DNA from: Candidatus Nealsoniibacteriota bacterium
GTDB taxonomy: Bacteria > Patescibacteriota > Minisyncoccia > Minisyncoccales > CSSED10-335
Reading direction: 5' to 3'
Assembly: GCA_003557585.1 (NCBI GenBank)
Contig: PWOE01000047.1
Coordinates: forward strand, 1-30,354
DNA: 30,354 nucleotides
Shown: in pieces, positions 8,452 through 17,523 of the stretch
Position numbering within the stretch: the first letter of the stretch is position 1
Layout: each line of letters starts with the position of its first letter
Translations under genes and position numbers: made by a program
Notes under the pieces: model-generated
Seen by the model: the letters and a program-made list of their open reading frames with translations, nothing else
Told to the model about the DNA's origin: nothing
Databases searched by the model: none

Positions 8452-9855
8452 TTAATTAATTCTTTCTTTTAAATATTCGTGCAAAATATCGACATCGACA
8501 CTTTCCTGTTTCATTGTGTCGCGCTCTCTGACAGTCACCTTATTATTGTCAATCGTTTCAAAGTCAATTGTGACACAAAAGGGAGTGCCTATCTCGTCTT
8601 GTCTTCGATATCTTCTACCTATCGCTCCCGAGTCATCATAGTCGGCTGGTAATTTTTCCTTGAAACTGTTGTATATCTCTATCGATTTCTCCTTTATCTC
8701 TTTTTTATTTTTAACCAAGGGTAAAAATGCGACCTTGATTGGCGCTAACCAGCTAGGAAACTTCATAACAATTCTTGTTTCATCTTTAACTTTCTCTTCC
8801 TTATAGGCGCTAACCAGAGCAGCCAAAAGACTTCTTTCCACTCCAAAGGTCGGTTCAATTACATGAGGCCAATACTCTTTCTCTGTCTTGGAATCACGAT
8901 ACTTCATATTCTCTTTTGATTTCTCCTCGTGATTCTTGAGATCAAAATCGGTTCGGTAAGCTAATCCATACAACTCTTTGGTTCCAAAAGGAAATTCATA
9001 TTCAAAATCGATAGTCTTTTTTGAGTAATGAGCTAAATCTTTCGATGGAACATCTAATTCTTTTATCTCATCTGAATAAGATATCCCTAAATCTTCTATC
9101 CAATTAATCATCTCTCTCTTCCATTCCTGGAAATAGCGTTGCCAATCTTCATCTTTTTCTGGTTGAGGAATAAAATACTCAATTTCCATCTGCTCAAACT
9201 CTCTGGTTCTAAAGATATAATTTCCGGGAGTAATCTCGTTACGAAAAGCCTTACCGATTTGAGCTATTCCAAAAGGAATAGATCTTCTTGATGAGTCAAG
9301 AATATTCTTGAAGTTAATGAAAATTCCTTGAGCTGTTTCCGGTCTTAAAAAGACTGGGTCAGTTTTGTCTTCCACTGGACCAAGAAATGTCTTCAACATT
9401 AAATTAAATTTTTTCGGTTCAGTGAAGCTATCTTTCTCTTGGCAAGATGGGCATTGGGGTGAAATTCTCTTTATCTCTTCCTTCTTTTCTTGAGGTGATT
9501 TATCTTCTATCTTTTGCCACGCCTCTTCTCCTATAAGATGATCTGCCCTGAATCTTGTATGACATTTTCGACACTCAACGAGTGGGTCAGAGAATCCATC
9601 AGTGTGACCTGACGCTTGCCAAACTTTAGGGTTAATTATTATCGAGCTATCCATACCTATAATATCTGATCTATCATGAACAAATTTCTTCCACCATCTA
9701 TTCTTGATATTATTTTTCATTTCGGTTCCTAAAGGACCAAAATCCCATGAGTTAGATAGACCACCATATATCTCCGAAGAAGGAAAGATAAAGCCCCTTC
9801 TTTTGCAAAGAGATATTATCTTATCCATTGAATTATCTTTATTGTCTCTCTTCAT
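8452..9855 (-). CDS. glyS: Glycyl-tRNA synthetase (single-chain alpha2 type)
   Basis: A 467-residue class II synthetase of the eukaryote/Gram-positive single-polypeptide form, not the split alpha/beta form. Visible signatures are GFIFPSSEIYGGLSNSWDFGPLG at the N-terminus, a zinc knuckle (Cys95/Cys98 and Cys135/Cys138), motif 2 FRNEITPG with RTREFEQMEIEYF, and motif 3 near EPTFGVERSLLAAL. The C-terminal anticodon-binding domain ends with IGRRYRRQDEIGTPFCVTID, typical of the family. It starts 2 bases after the surface-protein gene ends and abuts the M16 protease by 1 base. Confidence 0.97.
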   Translation of the reverse strand: MKRDNKDNSMDKIISLCKRRGFIFPSSEIYGGLSNSWDFGPLGTEMKNNIKNRWWKKFVHDRSDIIGMDSSIIINPKVWQASGHTDGFSDPLVECRKCHTRFRADHLIGEEAWQKIEDKSPQEKKEEIKRISPQCPSCQEKDSFTEPKKFNLMLKTFLGPVEDKTDPVFLRPETAQGIFINFKNILDSSRRSIPFGIAQIGKAFRNEITPGNYIFRTREFEQMEIEYFIPQPEKDEDWQRYFQEWKREMINWIEDLGISYSDEIKELDVPSKDLAHYSKKTIDFEYEFPFGTKELYGLAYRTDFDLKNHEEKSKENMKYRDSKTEKEYWPHVIEPTFGVERSLLAALVSAYKEEKVKDETRIVMKFPSWLAPIKVAFLPLVKNKKEIKEKSIEIYNSFKEKLPADYDDSGAIGRRYRRQDEIGTPFCVTIDFETIDNNKVTVRERDTMKQESVDVDILHEYLKERIN

Positions 9856-9857
9856 CT

Positions 9858-11522
9858 TTATCTTATAATGCCATCATCAATTGAATCATCGTCTGGCAAG
9901 TCTGTCTTTATTGCTGAATCTGAAGTCCTTAAAGTCATTCCTGTCCAACTATCTAGACCAGAAATGATTGTTTCAGAGATAATTTCTCTTAATTCCCCCC
10001 TGTCATCGATTTGAGGGTCAAAAATCAGCTGAAAATAGACTTCCTTGCTAGTCTTTGGATCCATATCTCCAACATTCCAAATCAATTCTCGGCTCCCTGA
10101 GTCAAAAGTTATTCTGGCATCCTTTGGCTCTGTCTCGCCACTCAGCCTTACCTGGGATGGCAATCTAGTCTTTGCCGTCATGTTCCTGACTCTATTACTG
10201 CTGTTATCAATCTTCCAAAGAAGAGTGTAGCTTGTTGACGACCCAACACTTGGTGGCTGAGAACCATAATTATCAAATGGCCCACTGGAGAAGAAAGCTT
10301 TTTGGGAAAAAGATATTTTGGAATTAACTTTAGAAACTATCCTCTTCTTGGACTGGCTCAAAGATACGTCTACTTCTATCTCAGGATCTTCTTTCTCTAT
10401 ATAGTCTTCTACTTTGATCCAGAAGCTGACCCTGCCCTCTTTTTTTGATGCTAAAACTTCTAATTCAGGTATATCTCTTGAATCCCAAATTATAGTCCCT
10501 GTGTTTTTTTGAAAAGTTCCAGAATCTATCTGCACTCTATCAAAATCAACAACTCCTCTGTTAATTCTGGCAGTTAAGAAGAGATCTTCCAACGCCTCTT
10601 CTCCAGTGTTTCTAAAGAATATCTCATACTCAAGATATTCTCCTGGGCTAGCGATATATTCCGTCTCTTTGTTTATTCTATGGGTGATATAAAGAAGAGG
10701 TGTGGCAATCTCTACTCCTCGAGTCGATTCTTTAAGAACGACAAATCTATTGTTTTGCCAAAAGCCTAGGCTTGCCTTGAAGCTTCTTATATCAGAAGGA
10801 TCGCCTTTTAATTTCCCAAAGACTTCCACCCTACCCCCTTCACCTCTATTCAAGACGCCTAGCTCCCATTCTGATTCTTCGTATGAAACCTCTGGCCTTG
10901 CTCGACTGAAAGAAAATTCTCTTGGGTATTCAATCTTGATTCTTAAGTTAGATAAAGGGTAATCAATCTTTGAAAAATAATTGATATCAAAAGAAAACTC
11001 TTTTTCAGAATCTACTCTTGATGGTAGGTAAAGGTCAAAATTGATTGGCACACTGGTCACCTGTGTTGAATGTGTTGTTTCCGCACTGTATTGAACATTA
11101 AGATTCCTTGGACTGAAATAGATTGTCGCTTTTGCCTCCAAAATAGAGTCTTGCTTACCAAAGAGATAACCGGTTAAAGTTTCTGTCTTTTCTTCTCCAG
11201 GATGAATATTATCTAACTTTATCTCTACTCTTCTTTCGCCTCTTAAAGAGATTCTATCTTCCTCAGTCTCCCTTAAAGAATCGTCTATAATTGTATTTTC
11301 AGGAAAATCAAATATTAATTTTGGCTCTTCCAATCTAACATTACCATTGTTCTTGTACTGAATTACATAATTAACCCTATCACCAGCTTCTACTTGAGAA
11401 GAAGCTAAAATCTCTAGCTTCAAGACATCTCTTGAATATGTGTTTCTCCACAGAAACCAGGCGCTGATAAGAATTAAAACGAAAATCGCTATTAACAATG
11501 TCTTGAATATCTTTTTATTCAT
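9858..11522 (-). CDS. Membrane-anchored extracellular protein with repeated Ig-like/DUF11-type domains
   Basis: I do not recognise a named family for the whole 554-residue protein. Residues about 6-25 form a single hydrophobic N-terminal segment (LLIAIFVLILISAWFLW) after a lysine-rich start, with no cleavage motif, suggesting a signal anchor with the rest outside the cell. The remainder is beta-rich, with repeated 'conserved repeat' modules of the DUF11/CARDB type: VNYVIQYKNNGNVRLEEP, FSFDINYFSKIDYPLSNL, LEYEIFFRNTGEEALEDL and TSYTLLWKIDNSSNRVRN each open a module. No cysteine-based or sortase motif is evident and the C-terminus is acidic. Its presence within a translation operon is unexpected. 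A role in surface architecture or attachment is only a guess. Confidence 0.8.
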   Translation of the reverse strand: MNKKIFKTLLIAIFVLILISAWFLWRNTYSRDVLKLEILASSQVEAGDRVNYVIQYKNNGNVRLEEPKLIFDFPENTIIDDSLRETEEDRISLRGERRVEIKLDNIHPGEEKTETLTGYLFGKQDSILEAKATIYFSPRNLNVQYSAETTHSTQVTSVPINFDLYLPSRVDSEKEFSFDINYFSKIDYPLSNLRIKIEYPREFSFSRARPEVSYEESEWELGVLNRGEGGRVEVFGKLKGDPSDIRSFKASLGFWQNNRFVVLKESTRGVEIATPLLYITHRINKETEYIASPGEYLEYEIFFRNTGEEALEDLFLTARINRGVVDFDRVQIDSGTFQKNTGTIIWDSRDIPELEVLASKKEGRVSFWIKVEDYIEKEDPEIEVDVSLSQSKKRIVSKVNSKISFSQKAFFSSGPFDNYGSQPPSVGSSTSYTLLWKIDNSSNRVRNMTAKTRLPSQVRLSGETEPKDARITFDSGSRELIWNVGDMDPKTSKEVYFQLIFDPQIDDRGELREIISETIISGLDSWTGMTLRTSDSAIKTDLPDDDSIDDGIIR

Positions 11523-11563
11523 ATTTTTATTTTTTACCTTTTCTATTTAAAAGATAGCACAAA

Positions 11564-12271
11564 TTATCTCGAAGATAAATGTTTGATATAATCTTCGCTA
11601 ATCGACTTGATATTTTCTTTTGTTCCACTATCTATCTCCTCTAGTCCCCCCTTAATCATCTTTTTAATTAGGTCTATCTCTCGCTTATCGGTCGCCCTTT
11701 TTTGGTTATCGCTATCGACACAACAGCTTCCGACAACTCCTCCTTCACCAGCAGAAAAGTAGATTTTCTCAGCCAGACTGATCTCACCATTACAAGAGAG
11801 GCAAGAATTTAAATCTGGCTCATAACCAAGCAGAGAAAAGAGAGGCCAAATGAATTTTAAATAAAGGGAAAAAGCCTCTTTATCGTTTTTTGATTCATCC
11901 AATTTGCTTAAGAAGTCTTTTATCAGACTCCAAAGACCATCGTCTTTTTCTTCTTCTTTGGTTAAGATGTCGAGATCTTCGCAAGCCTTAAGAGCTAAAG
12001 CGCTTGAATAAAGGCTTTGTCTGATTCTTTTATAGTTATTAATTGTCTGAATATCTGTCAAAGTTCTCTTCTTTTTTCCTTCGATAAACTCAATGCTGTT
12101 TAAAAAGAAATTATTGGCTCCAAATCTCAACTTTGAACTACTCTTTCTTATGCTCTTAGCAAAAACTCTAATTTTACCAAAATCGGCTGTGTAAACGATA
12201 AAGAATCTATCTGATTCGCCGGAATCAAATGAATTCAATAAGATTCCCTCGGTCTTGAAGCGACTAAACAT
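11564..12271 (-). CDS. recO: DNA repair protein RecO
   Basis: A 235-residue RecO. The N-terminal OB-fold begins FKTEGILLNSFDSGESDRFF and continues with DFGKIRVFAKSIRKSSSKLR, both characteristic. The helical C-terminal part contains zinc-ligand cysteines Cys157, Cys160, Cys183 and Cys184 (CLSC ... GSCC). RecO loads RecA onto SSB-coated DNA together with RecR in recombinational repair. Its ATG lies inside the 3' end of ileS (8-base overlap). A 41-base gap separates it from the surface-protein gene downstream, where I see no clear terminator. Confidence 0.92.
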   Translation of the reverse strand: MFSRFKTEGILLNSFDSGESDRFFIVYTADFGKIRVFAKSIRKSSSKLRFGANNFFLNSIEFIEGKKKRTLTDIQTINNYKRIRQSLYSSALALKACEDLDILTKEEEKDDGLWSLIKDFLSKLDESKNDKEAFSLYLKFIWPLFSLLGYEPDLNSCLSCNGEISLAEKIYFSAGEGGVVGSCCVDSDNQKRATDKREIDLIKKMIKGGLEEIDSGTKENIKSISEDYIKHLSSR

Positions 12272-15146
12272 CAGCTTTCCTGATTACCAAAAAGAGCTCG
12301 CTATCATTAACTCTCTTCTCCTTCATCTCGTTCGGTCCTAACGAGGATTCCTCCCTAATCTCCTTGGCTAGGACGCTCTTCTTAACTTCATCGTCTGTCA
12401 AAGATTCTTTAATTGCCTTGTCTTCACTCTTGTAAGAAATATTTATTAAATCATTAATAGTCAATCCTTCGCTCTTTCTCATCTCGTTGATTGTTCTTAT
12501 TAATTCTCTTTTCAGCCCCTCCATTCTTAATTCTTCTGTCATCTCGAAATCTATAGAAACTTCGATATCTTTATCGCCTGGAACAACTTCAACTTCTTTA
12601 ATATTGAGCTCTTCTTTTATCAACTTTAAATATTCTTCATCAAGAATGCAGTTCTTAACAGTTATCTTTTGAAGTGGTTGACGAACCTTGACCTTTTTTT
12701 CATCCCTTTGAGCAAGACCAATTTCAACAATCTCTCTCGTCTTCCTCATCTCTTTTAACACCCCTTCATCAATCTTGCCACTTTCCGGCCAACTCTCAAG
12801 ATGAACCGACTTGTCTCTGTCTTTAAAGTCATTATTAGTCGTTTTTTGCCAAATCTGCTCAGAGACAAATGGCATAATTGGAGCGATAGCTTTGGCCACT
12901 TTAATTAAAAGATATCCAGCAACCCTTAATACTTCGTCAACCTCTTGCTTGTTTTCGCTTTTAAACCTATCTCTGGACCTGCGAATATACCAAGTCGATA
13001 GATCGCTTACAAACGGAGTTATCGCCTGACAAGCCAATGGGAGATTGTATTCTTCTAATCCTTGAGTAATGCTATTAATCAATTGGTTCGTTCTAGAGAT
13101 AATCCATTTATCTAAAACGTTATCGGGCTCCAGCTCTTCTTCGCTGGCGACGAAATTGTTATCTCTTGCAAAAAGATCATAGAATTTAGCAACATTCCAT
13201 AAAAGAATAATGTTTTTTCTTAAAGAGTCTTGAAGATCTTGTTCAGAAAAATTCATGTCTCCGCCTAGCATTATTGGACTAGACATGAAATAGATTCTTA
13301 AAGCATCGCTGCCATATTTGTCTAAAGTTATCTTGGGGTCTGGATAATTGCCGAAGGACTTACTCATCTTGCGACCATCGTTACCAGCCAAGACTCCAGT
13401 GACAATAACATTTTTAAAGGCTACTGAATCAAATAGAGCATTTGAAATTAAATGCAAATAATAGAACCAACCTCGTAGCTGACCGGTATATTCAATTATA
13501 AAATCGGCAGGAAAGATTTCGTGCCACTCATCCTTTCTCTCAAAGGGGTAGTGGAATTGAGCAAAGGGCATGGCTCCAGATTCAAACCAACAATCAAGAA
13601 CTTCTGGAACTCTTTTCATAACACTTCCGCACTCGCAATCGAATCTAATATTATCAATTTCTGGGCGATGTAAGTCAGTAACTCTCTGGCCACTTAATTC
13701 TTCAATCTCTTTTATTGAACCGACCACTTTAATCTTAGAACAATCTTCACATCTCCAAATAGGCAGGGGTGATCCCCAATAGCGAGACCTGGAAAGACAC
13801 CAGTCAGGCGCATTTTCCAAATTGTACTTAAATCTTCCTTCTTTGAAATATTCAGGTATCCAATTAATCTCTTTGTTGCTCTCTATAATCTTTTCGCGAA
13901 TTTCATCAACTTTGAGATACCAAGATTTTTGAGTTTTATGAATGAGCCTTGAGTTGCATCTATAGCAAAAAGGATAAGAGTGAAGGTGTTTTTCTTGTAA
14001 AAATGTCTTGTCTTTGATTCTCTCTAAAACAATCTTATTAACTTCCTTGAAATTCTTTCCTTGCCACTCACCAGAATTGTCAGTGTAGTTCCCGCTTTCA
14101 TCCATCAGCTCAATTATCGGTAGATCTTCTCTCTTGCCTAATTCAAAATCATTTTCTCCAAAATTGGGAGCTATGTGAACAATGCCAGTGCCTTCTTCTG
14201 TATCAACGAAATCGGCTTCGTATATCTTAAATGTCTTCTCGCTCTGATTAATCTCGCTATTCTTTAAATCAAAGACTGGCTTATAGGTAAGACCTATCAA
14301 CTCGCTTCCTTTAATCTCTTTCTCGATTTCAAAATCTTCTTTAAACAGATCTGATAACTTGTCTTTTGCTAAAAGATATCTTTTGCCTAATCTTTTCACT
14401 ACAAGATAATCGATATCCTTATTGACGGCTAAAGCCAGATTACCAGGCAATGTCCAAGGGGTTGTTGTCCATGCCAAGATATGCAGATTGTCTTCACTAA
14501 TAAATTCAACAACGATTGAAGGATCTTCAACTTCTTTATAGGAGCCGGCATCCATAGTTACCTCAAACTTTGACAAAGGTGTTGCACATCGTGGGCAATG
14601 AAGTGATGTTCTATATCCTTCATATATCAGATTTTTATCGTAGAGATTCTTGAAAGCCCAAATAACACTCTCCATGAATTTGAGATCCATCGTTTTGTAG
14701 GAATTGTCCATATCGACCCAACGACCAATTCTGTCTATATACCATCTCCATTGTTCACACCCAGTATCGACATAGTCTCGACAAGCACCTACAAACTTAT
14801 CTATGCCTAGCTCCTCTATATCGTTTTTATTCTTTAAATCTAAACTCTCCTCTACCTTGTTTTCAGCTGGCAAGCCGTGACAATCCCAACCCCACACTCT
14901 ATCAACACGATAGCCTTTCATCGTCCAATAGCGAGGAACTAGATCTTTGGCAATGCTCGGTAGAAGAGTCGCATAATGCGGCAATCCTGTAATAAAAGGC
15001 GGTCCATCATAGAATATATATCTGCCTTGTGGAGCCTCTTTTTCTACTGATTTTTTAAATGTATCGCTCTCTTTCCAAAAAGATAAAACCCTCTCCTCCA
15101 TTTGAGAAAAAAAGCTTTTCTCCTTCTCTTCTTTTTCTTGATTCAT
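12264..15146 (-). CDS. ileS: Isoleucyl-tRNA synthetase (type 2, eukaryote-like) with altered HIGH motif
   Basis: The 960-residue class Ia enzyme attaches isoleucine to tRNA-Ile. WGWDCHGLPAENKVEESL and the long insertion with TTTPWTLPGNLALAV (editing-domain region) are diagnostic of IleRS, and the overall style resembles the eukaryote-like type 2 class. The HIGH motif reads HYAT (residues 57-60, codons CAT TAT GCG ACT): both glycine and second histidine are replaced. KMSKS is intact from Lys593 (DGRKMSKSFGNYPDP). The frame is uninterrupted and conserved throughout, so the gene is not decaying. It begins 1 base after the phosphatase gene and overlaps recO by 8 bases. Related CPR sequences may carry HYGT here (memory only). 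Confidence 0.97.
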   Translation of the reverse strand: MNQEKEEKEKSFFSQMEERVLSFWKESDTFKKSVEKEAPQGRYIFYDGPPFITGLPHYATLLPSIAKDLVPRYWTMKGYRVDRVWGWDCHGLPAENKVEESLDLKNKNDIEELGIDKFVGACRDYVDTGCEQWRWYIDRIGRWVDMDNSYKTMDLKFMESVIWAFKNLYDKNLIYEGYRTSLHCPRCATPLSKFEVTMDAGSYKEVEDPSIVVEFISEDNLHILAWTTTPWTLPGNLALAVNKDIDYLVVKRLGKRYLLAKDKLSDLFKEDFEIEKEIKGSELIGLTYKPVFDLKNSEINQSEKTFKIYEADFVDTEEGTGIVHIAPNFGENDFELGKREDLPIIELMDESGNYTDNSGEWQGKNFKEVNKIVLERIKDKTFLQEKHLHSYPFCYRCNSRLIHKTQKSWYLKVDEIREKIIESNKEINWIPEYFKEGRFKYNLENAPDWCLSRSRYWGSPLPIWRCEDCSKIKVVGSIKEIEELSGQRVTDLHRPEIDNIRFDCECGSVMKRVPEVLDCWFESGAMPFAQFHYPFERKDEWHEIFPADFIIEYTGQLRGWFYYLHLISNALFDSVAFKNVIVTGVLAGNDGRKMSKSFGNYPDPKITLDKYGSDALRIYFMSSPIMLGGDMNFSEQDLQDSLRKNIILLWNVAKFYDLFARDNNFVASEEELEPDNVLDKWIISRTNQLINSITQGLEEYNLPLACQAITPFVSDLSTWYIRRSRDRFKSENKQEVDEVLRVAGYLLIKVAKAIAPIMPFVSEQIWQKTTNNDFKDRDKSVHLESWPESGKIDEGVLKEMRKTREIVEIGLAQRDEKKVKVRQPLQKITVKNCILDEEYLKLIKEELNIKEVEVVPGDKDIEVSIDFEMTEELRMEGLKRELIRTINEMRKSEGLTINDLINISYKSEDKAIKESLTDDEVKKSVLAKEIREESSLGPNEMKEKRVNDSELFLVIRKADV

Positions 15147-15147
15147 C

Positions 15148-15738
15148 TTAATTTAATTTTCTTAATTCGCCCGTTTGTATATAATATTTCTTGATTAACT
15201 TTTCATCAATTAAATCTTCTTTTCTTCTTTTTTCAACAAAACCCTCTAAGAGCCATAAAGGCTCTCCGTGACTCACAATTAAGATCTTTTTGTCTCTCTT
15301 GTTTTTATCAATTTTCTTGACAAAATCAACCACCCTTTTCATCACTTCTTGTTTGCTCTCTCCTTTCTCTGGCTTATGATAAAAATCATTGAGAGCCTTG
15401 TCTCTCTCTTGATAATATCTCTCGTCTTTTTTCCTACCGTGATATATTCCCAAATGGTTGTCTCTTAATTCTTTGCAAAAGATTATCTTTTTTTTTGATA
15501 AAGCTATCTCTTTGGCAACAATCAGACTTGTCTGCTTGGTTCTTAAAAAATCGGAAGAGTAGATCATATCTATCTTTTTGTCTTTTAATTCTTGAGCCAC
15601 TCTTTTAATCTGAGCTCTTCCTTCCTTTGCCAAAGCGACATCAGTTAAATTTCCTTTCAGGGGGTAAACCCTATCCTTTTTACTTAACTGATAGTCTGTC
15701 TTGCCATGTCTTAGTATATAAAATTGATTATTAAACAT
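15148..15738 (-). CDS. Histidine phosphatase superfamily protein (phosphoglycerate mutase-like)
   Basis: The 196-residue protein opens FYILRHGKTDYQ, giving the RHG phosphohistidine motif with His11. Further core elements are SSDFLRTKQTSLIVA (second arginine), the conserved glutamate region KELRDNHLGIYHGR, and ILIVSHGEPLWLL (second histidine). These residues form the usual branch-1 histidine phosphatase pocket. Substrates in this superfamily range from phosphosugars to alpha-ribazole phosphate and cannot be predicted here. It is wedged between argS (2-base gap) and ileS (1-base gap). Confidence 0.9.
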   Translation of the reverse strand: MFNNQFYILRHGKTDYQLSKKDRVYPLKGNLTDVALAKEGRAQIKRVAQELKDKKIDMIYSSDFLRTKQTSLIVAKEIALSKKKIIFCKELRDNHLGIYHGRKKDERYYQERDKALNDFYHKPEKGESKQEVMKRVVDFVKKIDKNKRDKKILIVSHGEPLWLLEGFVEKRRKEDLIDEKLIKKYYIQTGELRKLN

Positions 15739-15740
15739 AA

Positions 15741-17441
15741 TTACATCTTTTCTGGCGCCTTAATTCCCAAAAGAGTTAATCCATTTTTTAATATCTGGGC
15801 CGTAGCCAAAGTTAAAATCAACCTCTTATTGTCACCAAGGATTCTATTGTCGTTGTAAAAGAGATTGTACTTTTGGGCTAAAGTGAAGAGAAAGTTACAG
15901 ATAATGTTTGGTGAAAAATTGTCTGCAGAGTCTTTCACCGTTTTTTCAAATTTCACAAGCTCTCTTGAGATGCTCTTCTCCGCATCGTTCATTTTTGACA
16001 AATCAATATCTTTTGTCTTTACTTTCTCTTTTCTAAGAACGCTTTGGCATCGAGCATAGGTGTATTGAAGATAGGGTCCTGAGTTGCCCTTCAAGGCAAG
16101 AGCTTTTTGCCAATCAAAGATGATATCTTTCTGGTGATGCTGTGACAAGTCGTTGTATTTAACTGCCCCGATACCAACCATCTTCGCTATCTCTTTTTTC
16201 TCCTGCAAATCAATCTCGTCATTACTTATCAATTCAAACGATTTATCAATAGCTTCATTAAGTATATCTTCTAGGTTGATTGTCTCGCCTCTTCTTGTGG
16301 AAAATTTCTTGTTTTGCCAACGTATAAGGCCGTGGGCTAAGTGGACAAATTGCCTCTCTTTTTTCCAATTAAGCATCTCTACTATTTTGAAAAGTTGTTT
16401 GAAATAAAGGGATTGATCAACACCGACCTCATAAATCAACATCTCTGGATTCCATCTCTCTATTCGGTCTCTTATCTTTGCTAAATCTCTTGCTAAATAG
16501 GTAGTTGTGCCATCTGACTTCTTGATAATAATAGGCGGAAGGTCTTGAGAAAAATCGACAATCAAAGCATTGTCACTTTCAACAGCGATATTCTTGTCTT
16601 GCATCTCTTTGGTTATCTCGCGAGCCAAGTCGATATAGGAGCTTTCTCCTATACTGTTATCGATCTTGACATCTAGTATCTGGTAAATCCTATCAAATTC
16701 ATCTTTGCTTAGCTCAAGCGCTTTTTGCCAAATTTCGTTAGCTTCATCGTCCTTTGATTCTAGCTTTTTAAACCACTCTCTTCCTTTTTCCTGCATCTCC
16801 GGATTATCTTTAACTTCTTCGTGAAATTCGATATAAAGATCTTCTAAATCTTTTATTGTTAAAGAATTTAGCATCTCTTTTTTTTGCTCAGAATTAAGTC
16901 CTTTAAGCTTTTTCTCCTTGATTTGATAGATTAATTTACCAAACTGAGTTCCCCAGTCACCAAGATGATTATCGCCAACGACATTCCAGCCCCTAAATTT
17001 ATATATATTATAGATTGCTTGGCCAATAATAGTGGATCTTAAGTGACCGACACCAAATGATTTAGCGATATTGGGAGATGAATAATCGATGACAACGGTT
17101 TTGCCTTTACCTTCTTTACCCGAACCATAAGCTTCTTTCTCTTCCAAGATTTCATATATCTCTTTTTGCAAAGCTTCTTCAGAGAGAAAAAAGTTGATAA
17201 AGCCGCCTACAGTCTCTATCTTTGATATATCTTTATCTCTTTTTATCTTGCCACCAATCTCTTGAGCAATCTCTATCGGCTTTTTATCGACTTTTCCGGC
17301 AACCTTAAAAGCTACACTTGTTGTATAATCTCCATGAGACTGGTCTTTGCTAGCTTCGATGCAAGACGATAAACCGACCTCTTTAAAAGAAGTTTTAGCA
17401 AGAGCATCATTAACTAACTTTTCTATCTTTTCTTGAATCAT
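15741..17441 (-). CDS. argS: Arginyl-tRNA synthetase with GVGH in place of HIGH
   Basis: A 566-residue ArgRS, first gene of the 13-gene leftward run. The additional N-terminal Add1-like domain (residues about 1-105, GDYTTSVAFKVAG, ETVGGFINFFLS) is present. The active-site segment is SSPNIAKSFGVGHLRSTIIG, so HIGH reads GVGH (130-133, first histidine replaced by glycine). The second signature is degenerate, as FSTRRGETINLEDIL, which is common in ArgRS. The C-terminal DALR domain includes GPYLQYTYARCQSVLRK. A promoter with its -10 box 6 bases from the ATG suggests a leaderless or nearly leaderless mRNA. From memory, GIGH variants occur in other bacterial ArgRS, so the change is probably tolerated. 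Confidence 0.97.
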   Translation of the reverse strand: MIQEKIEKLVNDALAKTSFKEVGLSSCIEASKDQSHGDYTTSVAFKVAGKVDKKPIEIAQEIGGKIKRDKDISKIETVGGFINFFLSEEALQKEIYEILEEKEAYGSGKEGKGKTVVIDYSSPNIAKSFGVGHLRSTIIGQAIYNIYKFRGWNVVGDNHLGDWGTQFGKLIYQIKEKKLKGLNSEQKKEMLNSLTIKDLEDLYIEFHEEVKDNPEMQEKGREWFKKLESKDDEANEIWQKALELSKDEFDRIYQILDVKIDNSIGESSYIDLAREITKEMQDKNIAVESDNALIVDFSQDLPPIIIKKSDGTTTYLARDLAKIRDRIERWNPEMLIYEVGVDQSLYFKQLFKIVEMLNWKKERQFVHLAHGLIRWQNKKFSTRRGETINLEDILNEAIDKSFELISNDEIDLQEKKEIAKMVGIGAVKYNDLSQHHQKDIIFDWQKALALKGNSGPYLQYTYARCQSVLRKEKVKTKDIDLSKMNDAEKSISRELVKFEKTVKDSADNFSPNIICNFLFTLAQKYNLFYNDNRILGDNKRLILTLATAQILKNGLTLLGIKAPEKM

Positions 17442-17447
17442 TTCTTC

Positions 17448-17476
17448 ATTTTACTTCTTTTGACCTATTTTGTCTA
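17448..17476 (-). promoter_or_regulatory. Predicted sigma70-type promoter of the argS super-operon
   Basis: On the - strand, TAGACA (17476-17471) and TAAAAT (17453-17448) are separated by 17 bases. Only 6 bases, GAAGAA, lie between the -10 box and the argS ATG at 17441. Transcription would start at or beside the A of ATG, giving a leaderless or near-leaderless message. This is the only clear promoter seen for the 17-kb leftward run. Confidence 0.55.
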
Positions 17477-17508
17477 ACTTGATAAAGATTTTAAATATCG
17501 TTTATTTC

Positions 17509-17517
17509 TGCTAGAAT
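17509..17517 (+). promoter_or_regulatory. Predicted extended -10 promoter of smpB-ssrA
   Basis: TG-C-TAGAAT (TG at 17509-17510, TAGAAT at 17512-17517) forms an extended -10 element. Six bases separate it from the smpB ATG at 17524, so the start point would coincide with the ATG. The corresponding -35 region (TTTTAA at about 17489-17494) is poor, which extended -10 promoters tolerate. It shares an 82-base divergent region with the argS promoter. Confidence 0.5.
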
Positions 17518-17523
17518 TAAGCT

